Shown here: piece by piece, positions 27,475 to 36,412 of the stretch
Layout: each line of letters starts with the position of its first letter
Position numbering within the stretch: position 1 is the stretch's first letter
Source of the DNA: Massilia sp. YIM B02763
GTDB taxonomy: Bacteria > Pseudomonadota > Gammaproteobacteria > Burkholderiales > Burkholderiaceae_D
Direction: 5' to 3'
NCBI RefSeq assembly: GCF_030412015.1
Contig: NZ_JASNRD010000004.1
Location: forward strand, 248,001 to 312,000
DNA length: 64,000 bases
Notes under the pieces: generated by a model
Seen by the model: only the letters and a program-made list of their open reading frames with translations
Told to the model about the DNA's origin: nothing
Databases searched by the model: none
Program-made: the position numbers and the translations under genes

Positions 27475-28752
27475 ATGATCAAGCCTGCTGTTGAATTCGA
27501 AATATCCGATGACGAGTTCTGCCTCGTCTACCGCCCACGCGACGGCACCAGTTGGGTTTACGAAAGGTTCGCGCGCGGCGATGAGTTGCTGGTTAAAGGC
27601 ACTTTCCACCTTACGTCTCGGGATCTCATTGGAGGCGCTGTCGAAGAGGTGGGCAATCCTGCCCGCAATGATGATGACATCGTGTGGATAGAAGACGATC
27701 GATTGGTGTTTGCCATTGCGAAGGCAGAGGGCGAATACTTCCGTTTCAAACCGGAAATCCTAGGTTTTGAGACGCCGGTCCTGCTGCATCGGGATGCGCG
27801 ACCTGACTGGAAATGGTTCAGTGCAGAGCGCAAGGTGTCCATACTTGGGGTCATTCAAAGCCTTAGCCTCGAGCGTATCGTCATTGGTGGCCCAGAACCC
27901 GATGCTATCCCGATTGGAGAGTACGAACGACTGCTAAATCAATTCCCCACATCTCACGAACTGCGCCGTTACGTCCAAGCACGCGTCGGCACCGTAGTTC
28001 GCCAGTACACCGAGCCGGCCGTCGATGCTGAAGCGCTACTAAATGCATATGTCGACAAACGCACCGTGGCTTCCGTGCCAAACTTAGAGGATGCCTTTCG
28101 TCAGTTCGACGTTGCCAAGTATGCCTTCGCCCTGGATCGGCTGCGGGCCATGCTGGCCAATGAGGCCGGGACGTCGGAAGCGCAGTGGCAACTAGAAATT
28201 GTAGAGATTATCCAGCTTCTGAATCCTAGGTACATAAAAGCCTTTACCGAGGTCAGGCTTTGGGACACCGACGCCTCCACTTGGCGTCGCATCGACATCC
28301 TCTTGGTAGATGCATCTGGCAACGTTGATGTTATTGAGATCAAGAAGCCGATGGGTAAGCCCATTATGCTACCAGTGCTGTACCGCGACCACCACCTGCC
28401 GATGCGTGACTTGGTCGGCGCAATGGGCCAGGTTACTCATTACCTGAGGCATTTGAACCGGTGGGGGCTGGTTGGAGAAAACTTCTTGACCAAACTGTTT
28501 AGTGCTGACCTGCCATCCGGTTTCAGAATCCGGATAATTAACCCCCTAGGCATTTTGATCATGGGGCGTTGTAACACGCTATCCGAGGGGCAAAGGCGCG
28601 AGTTTGAAGTGCTACGCCGCGATTCCAAGGGTATCGTCGACGTCATCACCTATGATGACCTATTGGCGCGGCTTCAGGCGGTACTCAATCAATTGCGCAG
28701 CGGCCCTGTTCTAAGTGCTGCGCCTGCAGTATTGCCGAGTAATTCGTCATAA
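27475..28752 (+). CDS. sduA: Shedu anti-phage nuclease (SduA, DUF4263)
   Basis: 425 residues. The C-terminal DUF4263 nuclease domain (about 235-410) shows WQLE (238-241), RRIDILLVDASGNVDVIEIK with Asp274, Glu288 and Lys290 as a PD-(D/E)XK core, then GAMGQVTHYLRHL with Gln319, and the closing ITYDDLLARL. The N-terminal 230 residues form the variable domain that in Shedu proteins probably senses the invader. Shedu is a single-gene defence system. It stands alone between a terminator and a 336-base gap, and has more balanced codon use than the preceding cassette. The family call is firm; what it detects is unknown. Confidence 0.88.
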   Translation: MIKPAVEFEISDDEFCLVYRPRDGTSWVYERFARGDELLVKGTFHLTSRDLIGGAVEEVGNPARNDDDIVWIEDDRLVFAIAKAEGEYFRFKPEILGFETPVLLHRDARPDWKWFSAERKVSILGVIQSLSLERIVIGGPEPDAIPIGEYERLLNQFPTSHELRRYVQARVGTVVRQYTEPAVDAEALLNAYVDKRTVASVPNLEDAFRQFDVAKYAFALDRLRAMLANEAGTSEAQWQLEIVEIIQLLNPRYIKAFTEVRLWDTDASTWRRIDILLVDASGNVDVIEIKKPMGKPIMLPVLYRDHHLPMRDLVGAMGQVTHYLRHLNRWGLVGENFLTKLFSADLPSGFRIRIINPLGILIMGRCNTLSEGQRREFEVLRRDSKGIVDVITYDDLLARLQAVLNQLRSGPVLSAAPAVLPSNSS

Positions 28753-29088
28753 ATACCAGGGCTTGGCTAAAGTTCCATGCACTGAAATTGAAAGCGTCTG
28801 TCGAGCCCTGTTGCGACCTGCCATGAACGACTGATTCGCGGTCAAGGTCAGCTCGCTTCGGCGAAGTACCGCGCTGAACGTTGCCAAGAATAAATTTCGC
28901 GCTTACACTGCTATTATTCTCTTCTGGTCCAGAGGTAGTCGCCTAAATTTTATTTACTCGTCCATACGGATCGAGGTCAACAAAAAAATTATTGGCTACG
29001 CTGATTTCGCGAACGGCATCTTGTTAATAGCAACAGGCTCCTATCATAACGGTAGCGGCCGTCCTCAAAATAACGTTAAGTATCATAT
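28753..29088. other. Intergenic stretch, no gene recognised
   Basis: About 336 bases after the Shedu gene. Stops occur in all plus frames and no hairpin with a T tract was seen. The right end must hold the promoter of the DUF4145 gene. Confidence 0.45.
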
Positions 29089-29850
29089 ATGGATCGTGCT
29101 CCTTACCATCTCCCGTTTGGCAGGAATCAAATACCCGGCTGGAAATGCCCCGCGTGCGGTACGGGTCACCTAGCTCTCGACCCAAAGCATTTAATCGCGC
29201 GCGAAACGGCACAAAGCCTAGTTGAAAAAAAACATCCCGAATGGGAGCCGGACTGGATCCGCTACGTTTTCGCTTGTACATTTCACTGCAATAATCCAAA
29301 TTGCAAAGAACCCATCGCATGCTCAGGAACTGGTTCGGTCGAGTACGTTGAAGTCGAGGATGAACAATACGGATGGGGGCATGTGCCGGAGGATCGGTTC
29401 ACGCCAAAATTCTTTATGCCAGCGCTAACCTTAATGGACATTCCAGGTGATTGCAGAGCGAGCGTTTCGGTCCATCTTGAAGAATCTTTTGCACTATTTT
29501 TCAACGATCCTGGCGCAGCGTTAAATGCGGCGCGCGCCGCTGTTGAAGCACTTCTCACTGACTTGGGAGTAAAACGCTTCGTCGTGTCGAAAGGGAAGCG
29601 TAGGCCGATCAATCTGCACCAGCGAATTCTTCACTTGCCTGCAAAATATCAGCATCTCGCAGATCTGATGTTGGCGGCAAAGTGGCTTGGAAATGCAGGC
29701 AGCCATGACTCCGGTGCACCCACACAAGCAGATGTAAGAGTTATGTATGATCTCTTGGAGCACGTTCTTTCCGAAATCTATGAAGAGAAAGGGAAGAAGC
29801 TAAAGGCCATAGCCAAGAAGGTCAATAAGAAGAAGGGGCCTGCCAGTTGA
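29089..29850 (+). CDS. DUF4145 domain protein with N-terminal zinc-ribbon-like cysteines
   Basis: 253 residues. The N-terminal part has CPAC (20-23) and CTFHCNNPNC (63-72), cysteine pairs that could hold a zinc ion. The middle and C-terminal parts (about 125-235) match DUF4145: FNDPGAALNAARAAVEALL, INLHQRI, and the helix pair around AKWLGNAGSHDSG. DUF4145 is common in phage-defence islands and fused to restriction enzymes; its function is not settled. The C-terminus is very Lys-rich. It stands alone here, 340 bases after the Shedu gene. Confidence 0.8.
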   Translation: MDRAPYHLPFGRNQIPGWKCPACGTGHLALDPKHLIARETAQSLVEKKHPEWEPDWIRYVFACTFHCNNPNCKEPIACSGTGSVEYVEVEDEQYGWGHVPEDRFTPKFFMPALTLMDIPGDCRASVSVHLEESFALFFNDPGAALNAARAAVEALLTDLGVKRFVVSKGKRRPINLHQRILHLPAKYQHLADLMLAAKWLGNAGSHDSGAPTQADVRVMYDLLEHVLSEIYEEKGKKLKAIAKKVNKKKGPAS

Positions 29851-29920
29851 TTGAATACGCTGTTAGCGCCCTGAAGGTTACTTTGTGTATCGTTGATATC
29901 CCAGCACTAGGAGATAGGTA

Positions 29921-30366
29921 ATGAGTTTCAATGAAGGCCTAATGCAAATGCGGTTGAGCAGGTCAAAAAGAATCGATGCACAGGCGGTCGCCTTTTCCCA
30001 CGTAATGACAAGCCAACCTGATCGGCCCACGAGAATGAAAGTCTTATAAAGGTTGAGCGCAAAGGCAACCTTGCGTTTTCGATTCATGCGCACAGACGCG
30101 AGGTCATAGCGCGATATAGTCAAGTATTCGTCAAGGACGACACAACTCCCAAGGGGCGGTATGAATTTATCGTGCTGCCCGAAGAGTATTCTGCGCCGTC
30201 TGCTGCACCGACAACGCTATTTCACTTCGAATTCGGAGCGATGGGTGAGTTTATGCTTGGTGAAAGAGAATTTGCATGCGACCCGGATGACTTAGATAAG
30301 GCATTTCTACGGAATTCCGTGATCAACTTTGTGATCGGCGCACTTCAAGAGTTCCTATCAGCATGA
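29921..30366 (+). pseudogene. Decayed gene of unknown function (frameshift plus in-frame stop)
   Basis: An AGGAG ribosome site precedes ATG 29921, but the frame MSFNEG is lost within ten codons. A neighbouring frame continues NANAVEQVKKNR, LFPRNDKPT, hits TGA at 30019-30021 (one change from CGA), then goes on ENESLIKVERKGNLAFS and RYEFIVLPEEYSAPS to 30366 in the same frame. Restoring one base and one codon would give about 148 residues. The C-terminal part is acidic and well formed, so inactivation looks recent. Family unknown. Confidence 0.6.
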
Positions 30367-30872
30367 TTGCATATGTGTCAGGGCTTGATAGCCGAGTTAT
30401 GACAATATTTTGGAATACTTGCAGCGTGAACTCGGTCACGGGTATTGGCATATTAGCGTTGTTTTCTCGGACGGGTGCAAGCAGAGGTTTAGCAGCATGT
30501 CCATGAAATGGTGTCGCCGGCGCCTCTACTAGTATCGACCAGCGTACTAACGCGCCCTTACGCTACGTCGACATTGTATTGTCAAGTTGAGGCCACTGAT
30601 CTTCAGCCGCGCCAAAAGTGTAAACAACTCGTGGCGTTCAGAAAAAACACCTATATTGTTTACAAAAATGACAAGTTTTAGGACTCATGGATCGCTTTCG
30701 CTTTGATATCCAGTGCCTCTTGTCTGTTTACACTTGACAATAGGTCGATAAATGAAAGAGGAAGGTATGGTTGCTCATGTCGGTGCTGCGCTGCCTGGAA
30801 AATTGCAAGCCGCCATTCTAACGCGGCGCCCCGGTACGGCCCAGCAGTCCGTCAATGCCGAATGGCGAACGA
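30367..30872. other. Intergenic stretch at the right edge of the defence island
   Basis: About 500 bases with no intact gene. Base composition changes from mixed to strongly GC-rich near 30800, where core-like genes begin. A short frame at 30752 (MKEEGMVAHVG) lacks support. The stretch contains the inverted-motif cluster at 30577-30742. Confidence 0.55.
30577..30742. repeat. Cluster of inverted and repeated motifs, possible mobile-element end
   Basis: TATTGTCAAGT (30577-30587) is a perfect inverted copy of ACTTGACAATA (30732-30742). Inside, AAGTGTAAACA (30616-30626) is an inverted copy of TGTTTACACTT (30725-30735), and TGTTTACA appears again at 30657-30664 close to ATGACAAG. Repeated binding-site-like motifs beside a composition break resemble the ends of Tn7-like or similar transposons, but no transposase gene or matching left end was found in the window. 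It could also be an operator cluster. Confidence 0.5.
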
Positions 30873-31832
30873 CTACACGGCGATGCGGTCGCGCCCAGCT
30901 TCCTTGGCCCGGTACAGGGCGGCATCGGCGGCCTCGACGAGGGCGCGTTCGTCCTGGCCGGCGGCCAGCGTGGCCACGCCGAACGAGCCCGTGATGTGCG
31001 GCAGCGGCTGGCGCATGTCGCCGAACACGACGGCGTCGCGCATGCGCGCGCACAGGCGTTCGGCCACCATGATGGCCAGCTCGCGCGGCGTGTCGGGCAG
31101 GATCGCCGCCAGTTCCTCGCCGCCGTAGCGCACGGCGAAATCGGTGGGCCGCAGCGCCGCGCGGATCGCCCCGGCCGCCGCGACCAGCGCGCCGTCGCCG
31201 GCGATGTGGCCGTGGGTGTCGTTGAAGCGCTTGAAGTGGTCCAGGTCGATCATCACCAGCGACAGCGGGGCGCCGTCCTGGCTGGCGCGGGCCACCAGCT
31301 TGGGCAGCATGTCGTTCAGCCAGGCGCGGTTGTACAGGCCCGTCAAGGCGTCGTTGAACGACATCTGGCGGTAGAACTCGCCCAGCTTCTGGCGCCGCCG
31401 CAACAGGGCATTGGCGGCACGGATGCGGAAGGACAAGAGGCGCAGCAGGTTGCGCGCGACGCCGTGGTGGCGCTCGATCAATTGCCACACGAGCTCGGGC
31501 TCGATGACGAGCAGTTCGCTGTCCTCCAGCGCGACCATCGCGGCCAGGTTGGCGGCATCGTCCAGCACCGATTGCTCGCCCACGCTCTCGCCGGGCAGTA
31601 CGTGTTCGACGCCGCCTTCGCCCATCGTCGCCGGCGCTTCCACGCCGAGCTCGCCGGACAGCACGATGTACAGGCGGGCGCGCAAGCCATCCTCGACGGC
31701 CTCGCCCCTGGCGACGCGCACGACGGCGCAGCCCGCCAGTTCGGCGGCGACGGCCGGGGTGTCGATGCCGCGGAACAGCTCGAGATCAGCGACATGGTAG
31801 CGGGACGCACCGAAGGTGCCGTTGGCGTGCAT
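30873..31832 (-). CDS. Diguanylate cyclase with N-terminal cyclic-nucleotide-binding-like domain
   Basis: 319 residues. The N-terminal part (about 15-120) looks like a cNMP-binding beta-roll (LYIVLSGELGVEA, VLPGESVGEQSVLDD). The GGDEF domain (about 155-319) has DALTGLYNRAWL, MIDLDHFKRFND, HGHIAGDGAL and the catalytic motif YGGEEL, an accepted GGEEF variant. It would make cyclic di-GMP in response to a nucleotide or other ligand, and shows no membrane segment. First core-like gene to the right of the island, with high-GC codon use. Confidence 0.9.
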   Translation of the reverse strand: MHANGTFGASRYHVADLELFRGIDTPAVAAELAGCAVVRVARGEAVEDGLRARLYIVLSGELGVEAPATMGEGGVEHVLPGESVGEQSVLDDAANLAAMVALEDSELLVIEPELVWQLIERHHGVARNLLRLLSFRIRAANALLRRRQKLGEFYRQMSFNDALTGLYNRAWLNDMLPKLVARASQDGAPLSLVMIDLDHFKRFNDTHGHIAGDGALVAAAGAIRAALRPTDFAVRYGGEELAAILPDTPRELAIMVAERLCARMRDAVVFGDMRQPLPHITGSFGVATLAAGQDERALVEAADAALYRAKEAGRDRIAV

Positions 31833-31955
31833 AGACTGGGCTGACTCTCTAGTTGACTTTCGGAAACTAAGCTATATTGACGACTCCGCATCATACCTCA
31901 TGGACATACGGCACGGCATCTGGCGCAGGGCGGAGAACGGTGGTTGAATGGCGGG

Positions 31956-32777
31956 ATGAACGCTTCCAACGACACTTCCGACGCCGCCGACGACGCGCTG
32001 GTCGATGCCCTCGGCCGGCGCCACGTGCCCGCGCCCGAGGCGCGCATCGTCTGCCTGGTCCCGTCGATCACCGAACTGCTGTGCACGCTGGGCTTGGCGC
32101 CGCGCCTCGTCGGCCGCACGGGCTTCTGCATCCATCCGCGCGAGACGGTAGCCGCCATTCCCAAGGTGGGCGGCACCAAGGACGTGAACATCGAGAAGAT
32201 CCGGCGCCTGGCGCCGACCCACGTCGTCGTCAACATCGACGAGAACGAGAAGCCGACCGTGGACGCCCTGGCGGCCTTCGTCCCGCACGTCGTCGTCACC
32301 CACCCGAACGCCCCGCGCGACAACCTGGCGCTGGCCCGGCTGATGGGTGCGCTGTTCGGCGCCCGCGAGGCCGCCGCGCGCTGGTGCGCCGCGTTCGAGG
32401 ACGAGTACGCGCGCCTGCGCGCCATGCCGCGCGCACCCGCGCGCACGGTGTTGTACTGCATCTGGCAGGATCCGTGGATGGCGGTGTCGCAGGGCACCTA
32501 CATCGCCGCGATGCTGGCCGAGATCGGCTGGAGCGTGCCGGTGCTGGGGGGCGAGCGCTATCCGCGCTTCGCCTGGTCGCAGGAACTGGCCGACGGCCTC
32601 GATGCGGTGCTGCTGTCGACGGAGCCTTACCGCTTCACGCAAGCGCATGCGGACGCACTGGAAAAGCAGCTTGGTCTTCCCGTGCTGCTCGTCGATGGCG
32701 AGATGATGTCGTGGTACGGCAGCCGTGCGCTCGATGGCTTGCGCTATCTGCGCGGACTGCGCGCCATGCTGGAGTAA
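31956..32777 (+). CDS. Cobalamin/metal-binding protein of the BtuF-like helical-backbone receptor family
   Basis: 273 residues from ATG 31956. The start RIVCLVPSITELLCTLGL, the stretch VGGTKDVNIEKIRRLAPTHVVVN, and the later VLLVDGEMMSWYG follow the BtuF/periplasmic-binding fold joined by one long helix. No signal peptide is visible, so unlike true BtuF it is probably cytoplasmic; such stand-alone proteins are common in betaproteobacteria. No transporter genes are adjacent. Ligand unknown. Confidence 0.75.
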   Translation: MNASNDTSDAADDALVDALGRRHVPAPEARIVCLVPSITELLCTLGLAPRLVGRTGFCIHPRETVAAIPKVGGTKDVNIEKIRRLAPTHVVVNIDENEKPTVDALAAFVPHVVVTHPNAPRDNLALARLMGALFGAREAAARWCAAFEDEYARLRAMPRAPARTVLYCIWQDPWMAVSQGTYIAAMLAEIGWSVPVLGGERYPRFAWSQELADGLDAVLLSTEPYRFTQAHADALEKQLGLPVLLVDGEMMSWYGSRALDGLRYLRGLRAMLE

Positions 32778-32782
32778 GCCAT

Positions 32783-32808
32783 GCCGCCCCTGCCCGGGCA
32801 GGGGTGGC
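32783..32808. terminator. GC-rich palindrome between convergent genes
   Basis: A perfect palindrome CCCCTGCCCGGGCAGGGG (32787-32804), extended by four more pairs including one wobble, lies between the stops of the BtuF-like and HPF-like genes. It could end transcription from both sides, but no T tract follows. Confidence 0.45.
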
Positions 32809-32819
32809 GGAGGGGGCGA

Positions 32820-33206
32820 TTACAGGCCGCTGGTGAGGTTCTTGTCGGACTCGGGCTCCGGCAGCAGGTCCGCCGGGATCGGCTCGCGCATCTTCTTGTC
32901 GTTCAGGCGGCCGAGGGCGCTGTCCAGCGCACGCTTGAGCTTGTCGGCGGCCTGGGAGATCGACATGTCCAGGTTCTGCGCATGGGCGTGCACGACCACC
33001 GGCGCATAGCCGGAGACGCGCGCTTCCATCATGCAGTAGTTGCTGCCGTCTTCGTGTTTCTGGCTGTTCTCGTTGCTCAGGTGGACGTCGACGCGGCGCA
33101 CGTGCTCGCCGAAGCGGCCTATCGAAGCTTCGACGTTGCTGCGGACGCGTTCGTCCAGGCCCTGGTGGCGGTCGATGGTGTTGTCGGTGTTGATATTGAT
33201 TTCCAT
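32820..33206 (-). CDS. HPF/RaiA-type ribosome-associated protein
   Basis: 128 residues; start chosen at ATG 33206 because GGAGG lies five bases upstream. The fold pattern MEININTDNTI, then IGRFGEHVRRVDVHLSNEN, MMEARVSGYAPVVVHAHAQN and ISQAADKLKRALDSAL matches the HPF/RaiA (YfiA) family, which binds the 30S subunit and shuts down idle ribosomes. It is a short form without the C-terminal dimerisation domain of long HPF. Probably a stress-induced single gene. A divergent HPF-like paralogue rather than the rpoN-linked copy is likely. Confidence 0.85.
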   Translation of the reverse strand: MEININTDNTIDRHQGLDERVRSNVEASIGRFGEHVRRVDVHLSNENSQKHEDGSNYCMMEARVSGYAPVVVHAHAQNLDMSISQAADKLKRALDSALGRLNDKKMREPIPADLLPEPESDKNLTSGL

Positions 33207-33311
33207 GAATTCCTCCAAGTAGTGAATCGTTGGAACGATCTTACACGTCCTGCATGAGAATTCATGTGGGCCAGCGCACGCAGTTTTTCAAGTCCTCAAC
33301 ACATACCCGCT

Positions 33312-33992
33312 TTAATTATTTACCACGCTGGCCGCGATATTGATCGACAAGCCAAGGATGACGAGGTTGAAGAAAAAGGCCAGCACCGAGTGGCCCAGCA
33401 CCAGCTTGCGCATCGGGCGCGAACGGATGCTCACGTCGGACGTCTGCACGGCCACCGAGATGGTGAAGGAAAAATACAGGAAGTCCCAGTAGTTCGGCTC
33501 GAGGGCATCGTCGGGAAAGCGCAGCGGCGGGCCGCCCGCATCCTCGCTGCAGTAGTACAGGTGGCCGTAGTGCAGCGCGAACAGCACGCCCACCAGCAGC
33601 CAGGAGCCGATCACGGTCAGCACCGTGAACGCGTAGTGCAGCGCCGCCTCGTCGGGACTTATCTTGCCCATGCGCGCCAGTTCGGTGACGATGGCGTACA
33701 GGCTCAATATGGCGCCCAGCACCATCGCCGTCAGCACCGCGCGCGCGCTTTCGTCCTGGCGCTCGGCGACGGCGCGCACCTGGCGGTGGTCGGCGCGCGC
33801 CATCATCCACGCCATGCTGGCGAGATAGGTCCAGACCCCGCTGTTCCAGCCGACCAGCGCGCGCCACACCCACGGGTGGCTGCCCGGCAGCAGCAGCGCG
33901 ACCGCGAGCCCGAACACGACGCCCAGCACCAGGTGCGGACGGGCGCGCACGAAGCGCGCGGGGCGCGAGCCGTGATGGCGATGCCGTCCCAT
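33312..33992 (-). CDS. DUF1345 membrane protein
   Basis: 226 residues; start ATG 33990-33992 lies two bases after the stop of the upstream transporter gene, so the two are cotranscribed. About five hydrophobic helices are visible, with the conserved DUF1345 stretches LHYAFTVLTVIGSWLL, EPNYWDFLYFSFTISVAVQTSDVSI and SVLAFFFNLVILGLSIN. The second resembles a two-helix pore region of ion channels. Function is not established. Confidence 0.85.
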   Translation of the reverse strand: MGRHRHHGSRPARFVRARPHLVLGVVFGLAVALLLPGSHPWVWRALVGWNSGVWTYLASMAWMMARADHRQVRAVAERQDESARAVLTAMVLGAILSLYAIVTELARMGKISPDEAALHYAFTVLTVIGSWLLVGVLFALHYGHLYYCSEDAGGPPLRFPDDALEPNYWDFLYFSFTISVAVQTSDVSIRSRPMRKLVLGHSVLAFFFNLVILGLSINIAASVVNN

Positions 33993-33994
33993 GG

Positions 33995-35257
33995 CTATTG
34001 CGCCTTGGCCCGCGCCGCTTCCTCGGCTTCGTGGTGCGGGAAGCGGTCCATGCGCGACAGCACGGGGAACAGCTTCATCCAGGTCGCGGTGACGACCAGC
34101 GTGGCCACGCCGCCGAAGATGATCGCGGGGACGAGGCGGAACCAGCTCGCCGTCACGCCCGATTCGAATTCGCCCAGCTCGTTGGACGCGCCGATGAACA
34201 CCGCGCTCACGGCGCTCACGCGGCCGCGGATCTCGTCCGGCGTCTCGTACTGGACCAGCAAATGGCGGATATACACGCTGATCATGTCGCCGGCGCCGAG
34301 CAGGAACAGCGCCGCCAGCGCGATGGGGAAGCTGTGCACCAGGCCCATCGTGACGGTGGCCAGGCCGTACAGGGCGACACCGCCGAACATCCAGGCGCCG
34401 ACCCGGCGCGTGATCGGATAGAAGGCCAGCGCGATCGAGCACAGCGCGGCGCCGGCGCCCGGCGCCGTGCGCAACAGGCCCAGCAGTTCGGGACCCGCAT
34501 GCAGCACGTCGTGCGCGTAGGCGGGCAGCAGGGCGGTGACGCCGCCGAACAGCACGGCGAACAGGTCGAGCGAGATCGCGCCCAGCACGATCGGGCGCGA
34601 CCACACGAAGCGCAGGCCTTCCAGCAGCGTGTTCCAGCTGACCGGCGCCTTGGCGCGGGCCTGCTGGGCGCTGTGGGTACCGGACATGAGCAGCACCGAC
34701 AGCGCCAGCAGCACGCTCGACACCGTGTACACGACGTTCGGCCCGAGCACGTACAGCAGGCCGCCGACCACGGGGCCGGCGATCGTCGCCACCTGCATGC
34801 TCGAGGAGCTCAGGGCCACCGCCTGCGAGAATTCGTGGTTGGGCACCAGGTTGCGCAGCACGGCCTGGGAGGCGGGCATCATGAAGGCGCGCGCGCTGCC
34901 GTACAGCACCAGCACGGCGAACACGGGCCAGACGACCTTGCTGCCGGACAGCGTGAACGCCACCAGCAGCAGGCTGCACAGCAGCTGCGTGGCCAGGCAC
35001 AGCATGACGATGTTGCGGCGGTTGTGGGTGTCGGCCACGTGGCCGGCCCACAGGATCAGCACGAGGAAGGGCGCGAACTGGGCCAGGCCGATGAGGCCCA
35101 GGTCGAACAGGCTGCCGGTGATCTGGTACACCTGCCAGCCGACGGCGACGCTCTGCATCTGGACGGCGAGCGTGCCGAGGAAGCGGGACGACAGGTAGAA
35201 GGAGACGTTACGGTTGCGCAGGACGGCAAGGCCGCCTGAAGGCGAGGGCGATGGCAT
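33995..35257 (-). CDS. MFS transporter, EntS-like
   Basis: 420 residues from ATG 35255-35257; the frame is open further upstream but that part lacks membrane character. About twelve hydrophobic helices, with the N-terminal pattern NVSFYLSSRFLGTLAVQM and ADTHNRRNIVML between helices 2 and 3, and PASQAVLRNLVPNHEFSQAV, typical of the EntS-like MFS family (PF05977) that exports siderophores or drugs. The DUF1345 gene follows after two bases. Substrate unknown. Confidence 0.85.
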   Translation of the reverse strand: MPSPSPSGGLAVLRNRNVSFYLSSRFLGTLAVQMQSVAVGWQVYQITGSLFDLGLIGLAQFAPFLVLILWAGHVADTHNRRNIVMLCLATQLLCSLLLVAFTLSGSKVVWPVFAVLVLYGSARAFMMPASQAVLRNLVPNHEFSQAVALSSSSMQVATIAGPVVGGLLYVLGPNVVYTVSSVLLALSVLLMSGTHSAQQARAKAPVSWNTLLEGLRFVWSRPIVLGAISLDLFAVLFGGVTALLPAYAHDVLHAGPELLGLLRTAPGAGAALCSIALAFYPITRRVGAWMFGGVALYGLATVTMGLVHSFPIALAALFLLGAGDMISVYIRHLLVQYETPDEIRGRVSAVSAVFIGASNELGEFESGVTASWFRLVPAIIFGGVATLVVTATWMKLFPVLSRMDRFPHHEAEEAARAKAQ

Positions 35258-35375
35258 GGACGGGCAGGATTCGGACGAAATACAGGGCGCAATACAGCGC
35301 AAAAGGGTGCTGGTAGAAAAGCAACCTTCATTGTGCCCTATATGCCGAATATATGCTGTCTTGACACTCTCCCGC

Positions 35376-36401
35376 CTACGACGCCAGGTCGGCCTCGGTA
35401 GTGAAGGCGTCGGCGTAGAACTCTTCCGCGGGCAGGCCGCAATGCGCCACGTACTCGGTGCGCGCGGCATCGACCATGACGGGCGCGCCGCAGGCATACA
35501 CCTGGTGCTGCGACAGGTCGGGGATGTCCTGCATCACGGCCGCGTGGACCCAGCCGGTGCGGCCGCTCCAGCCGTCTTCCGGCAGCGCGTCCGAGACCAC
35601 GGGCACGTAGGTCAGCCAGGGCAGCTCGCGCGCCCATTGCTCGCACAGTTCGTGCATGTACAGGTCCTGCGGGCGCCGGCCGCCCCAGTACAGGGCGACC
35701 TTGCGCTCCGACTTCAGGTGGATCATGTGCTCGACCAGCGCCTTGACGGGCGCGAAGCCCGTGCCCGAGGCCAGCAGCACGATGGGCTTGTCCGAATCCT
35801 CGCGCAGGAAGAAGGTGCCCAGCGGGCCTTCGAAACGCAGGATGTCGCGTTCCTTCATGGCGCCGAACACGTGGTCGGTGAACAGGCCGCCGGGCAGGTG
35901 GCGGATGTGCAGTTCCAGCGGGCCGCTGAAGGAGGGCGCCACGGCGATGCTGTAGGCGCGGCGCTTGCCGTCCTTGAGCATGAATTCGACGTACTGGCCG
36001 GCGCGGTAGGCCAGCGCCTCGTTGGCCGGCAGTTGCAGCGTGAGGATGGCGACGTCCGGCGCGGCGCGGCGGATCGACTGCACGCGCGTGGGCATCTTGC
36101 GCAGCGGGTACTCGCTGCTGCCGCCCACTTCGCGCGCCTCGATGGTCAAGGGGCCTTCCGGCACGGCGCAGCAGAACAGCGCATAGCCTTGCAGCTTTTC
36201 CTGGTCCGTCAGGGCGCGCGCCTGGTGCGGCTTGTGGTGCACCGTGCCCTCGACGACCTTGCCCTTGCAGGAACCGCAGGCGCCGTTCTTGCAGCCGTAG
36301 GGCAGGCCGATGCCGGCGCGGATGGCCGCGCCGAGCACGGTGTCGTCCGCCTCGCAGTCGAAGTGGTGGCCGCTGGGCTGGACAGTGATCTGGAACGTCA
36401 T
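35376..36401 (-). CDS. 2Fe-2S/FAD/NAD(P)H reductase, CDP-6-deoxy-delta-3,4-glucoseen reductase-like
   Basis: 341 residues. N-terminal plant-type ferredoxin with Cys37, Cys42, Cys45 and Cys77 or 78 (YGCKNGACGSCKG), FAD-binding beta-barrel with RRAYSIA near 166, and NAD domain with LLASGTGFAPVKAL and the terminal ACGAPVMVDAAR. It passes electrons from NAD(P)H through FAD to its iron-sulfur cluster and on to a partner oxygenase or dehydrase. This type is widespread in betaproteobacteria without dideoxysugar genes, as here. It diverges from the epimerase-like gene with only 11 bases between starts. Confidence 0.87.
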   Translation of the reverse strand: MTFQITVQPSGHHFDCEADDTVLGAAIRAGIGLPYGCKNGACGSCKGKVVEGTVHHKPHQARALTDQEKLQGYALFCCAVPEGPLTIEAREVGGSSEYPLRKMPTRVQSIRRAAPDVAILTLQLPANEALAYRAGQYVEFMLKDGKRRAYSIAVAPSFSGPLELHIRHLPGGLFTDHVFGAMKERDILRFEGPLGTFFLREDSDKPIVLLASGTGFAPVKALVEHMIHLKSERKVALYWGGRRPQDLYMHELCEQWARELPWLTYVPVVSDALPEDGWSGRTGWVHAAVMQDIPDLSQHQVYACGAPVMVDAARTEYVAHCGLPAEEFYADAFTTEADLAS

Positions 36402-36412
36402 ACAATCCTCGA

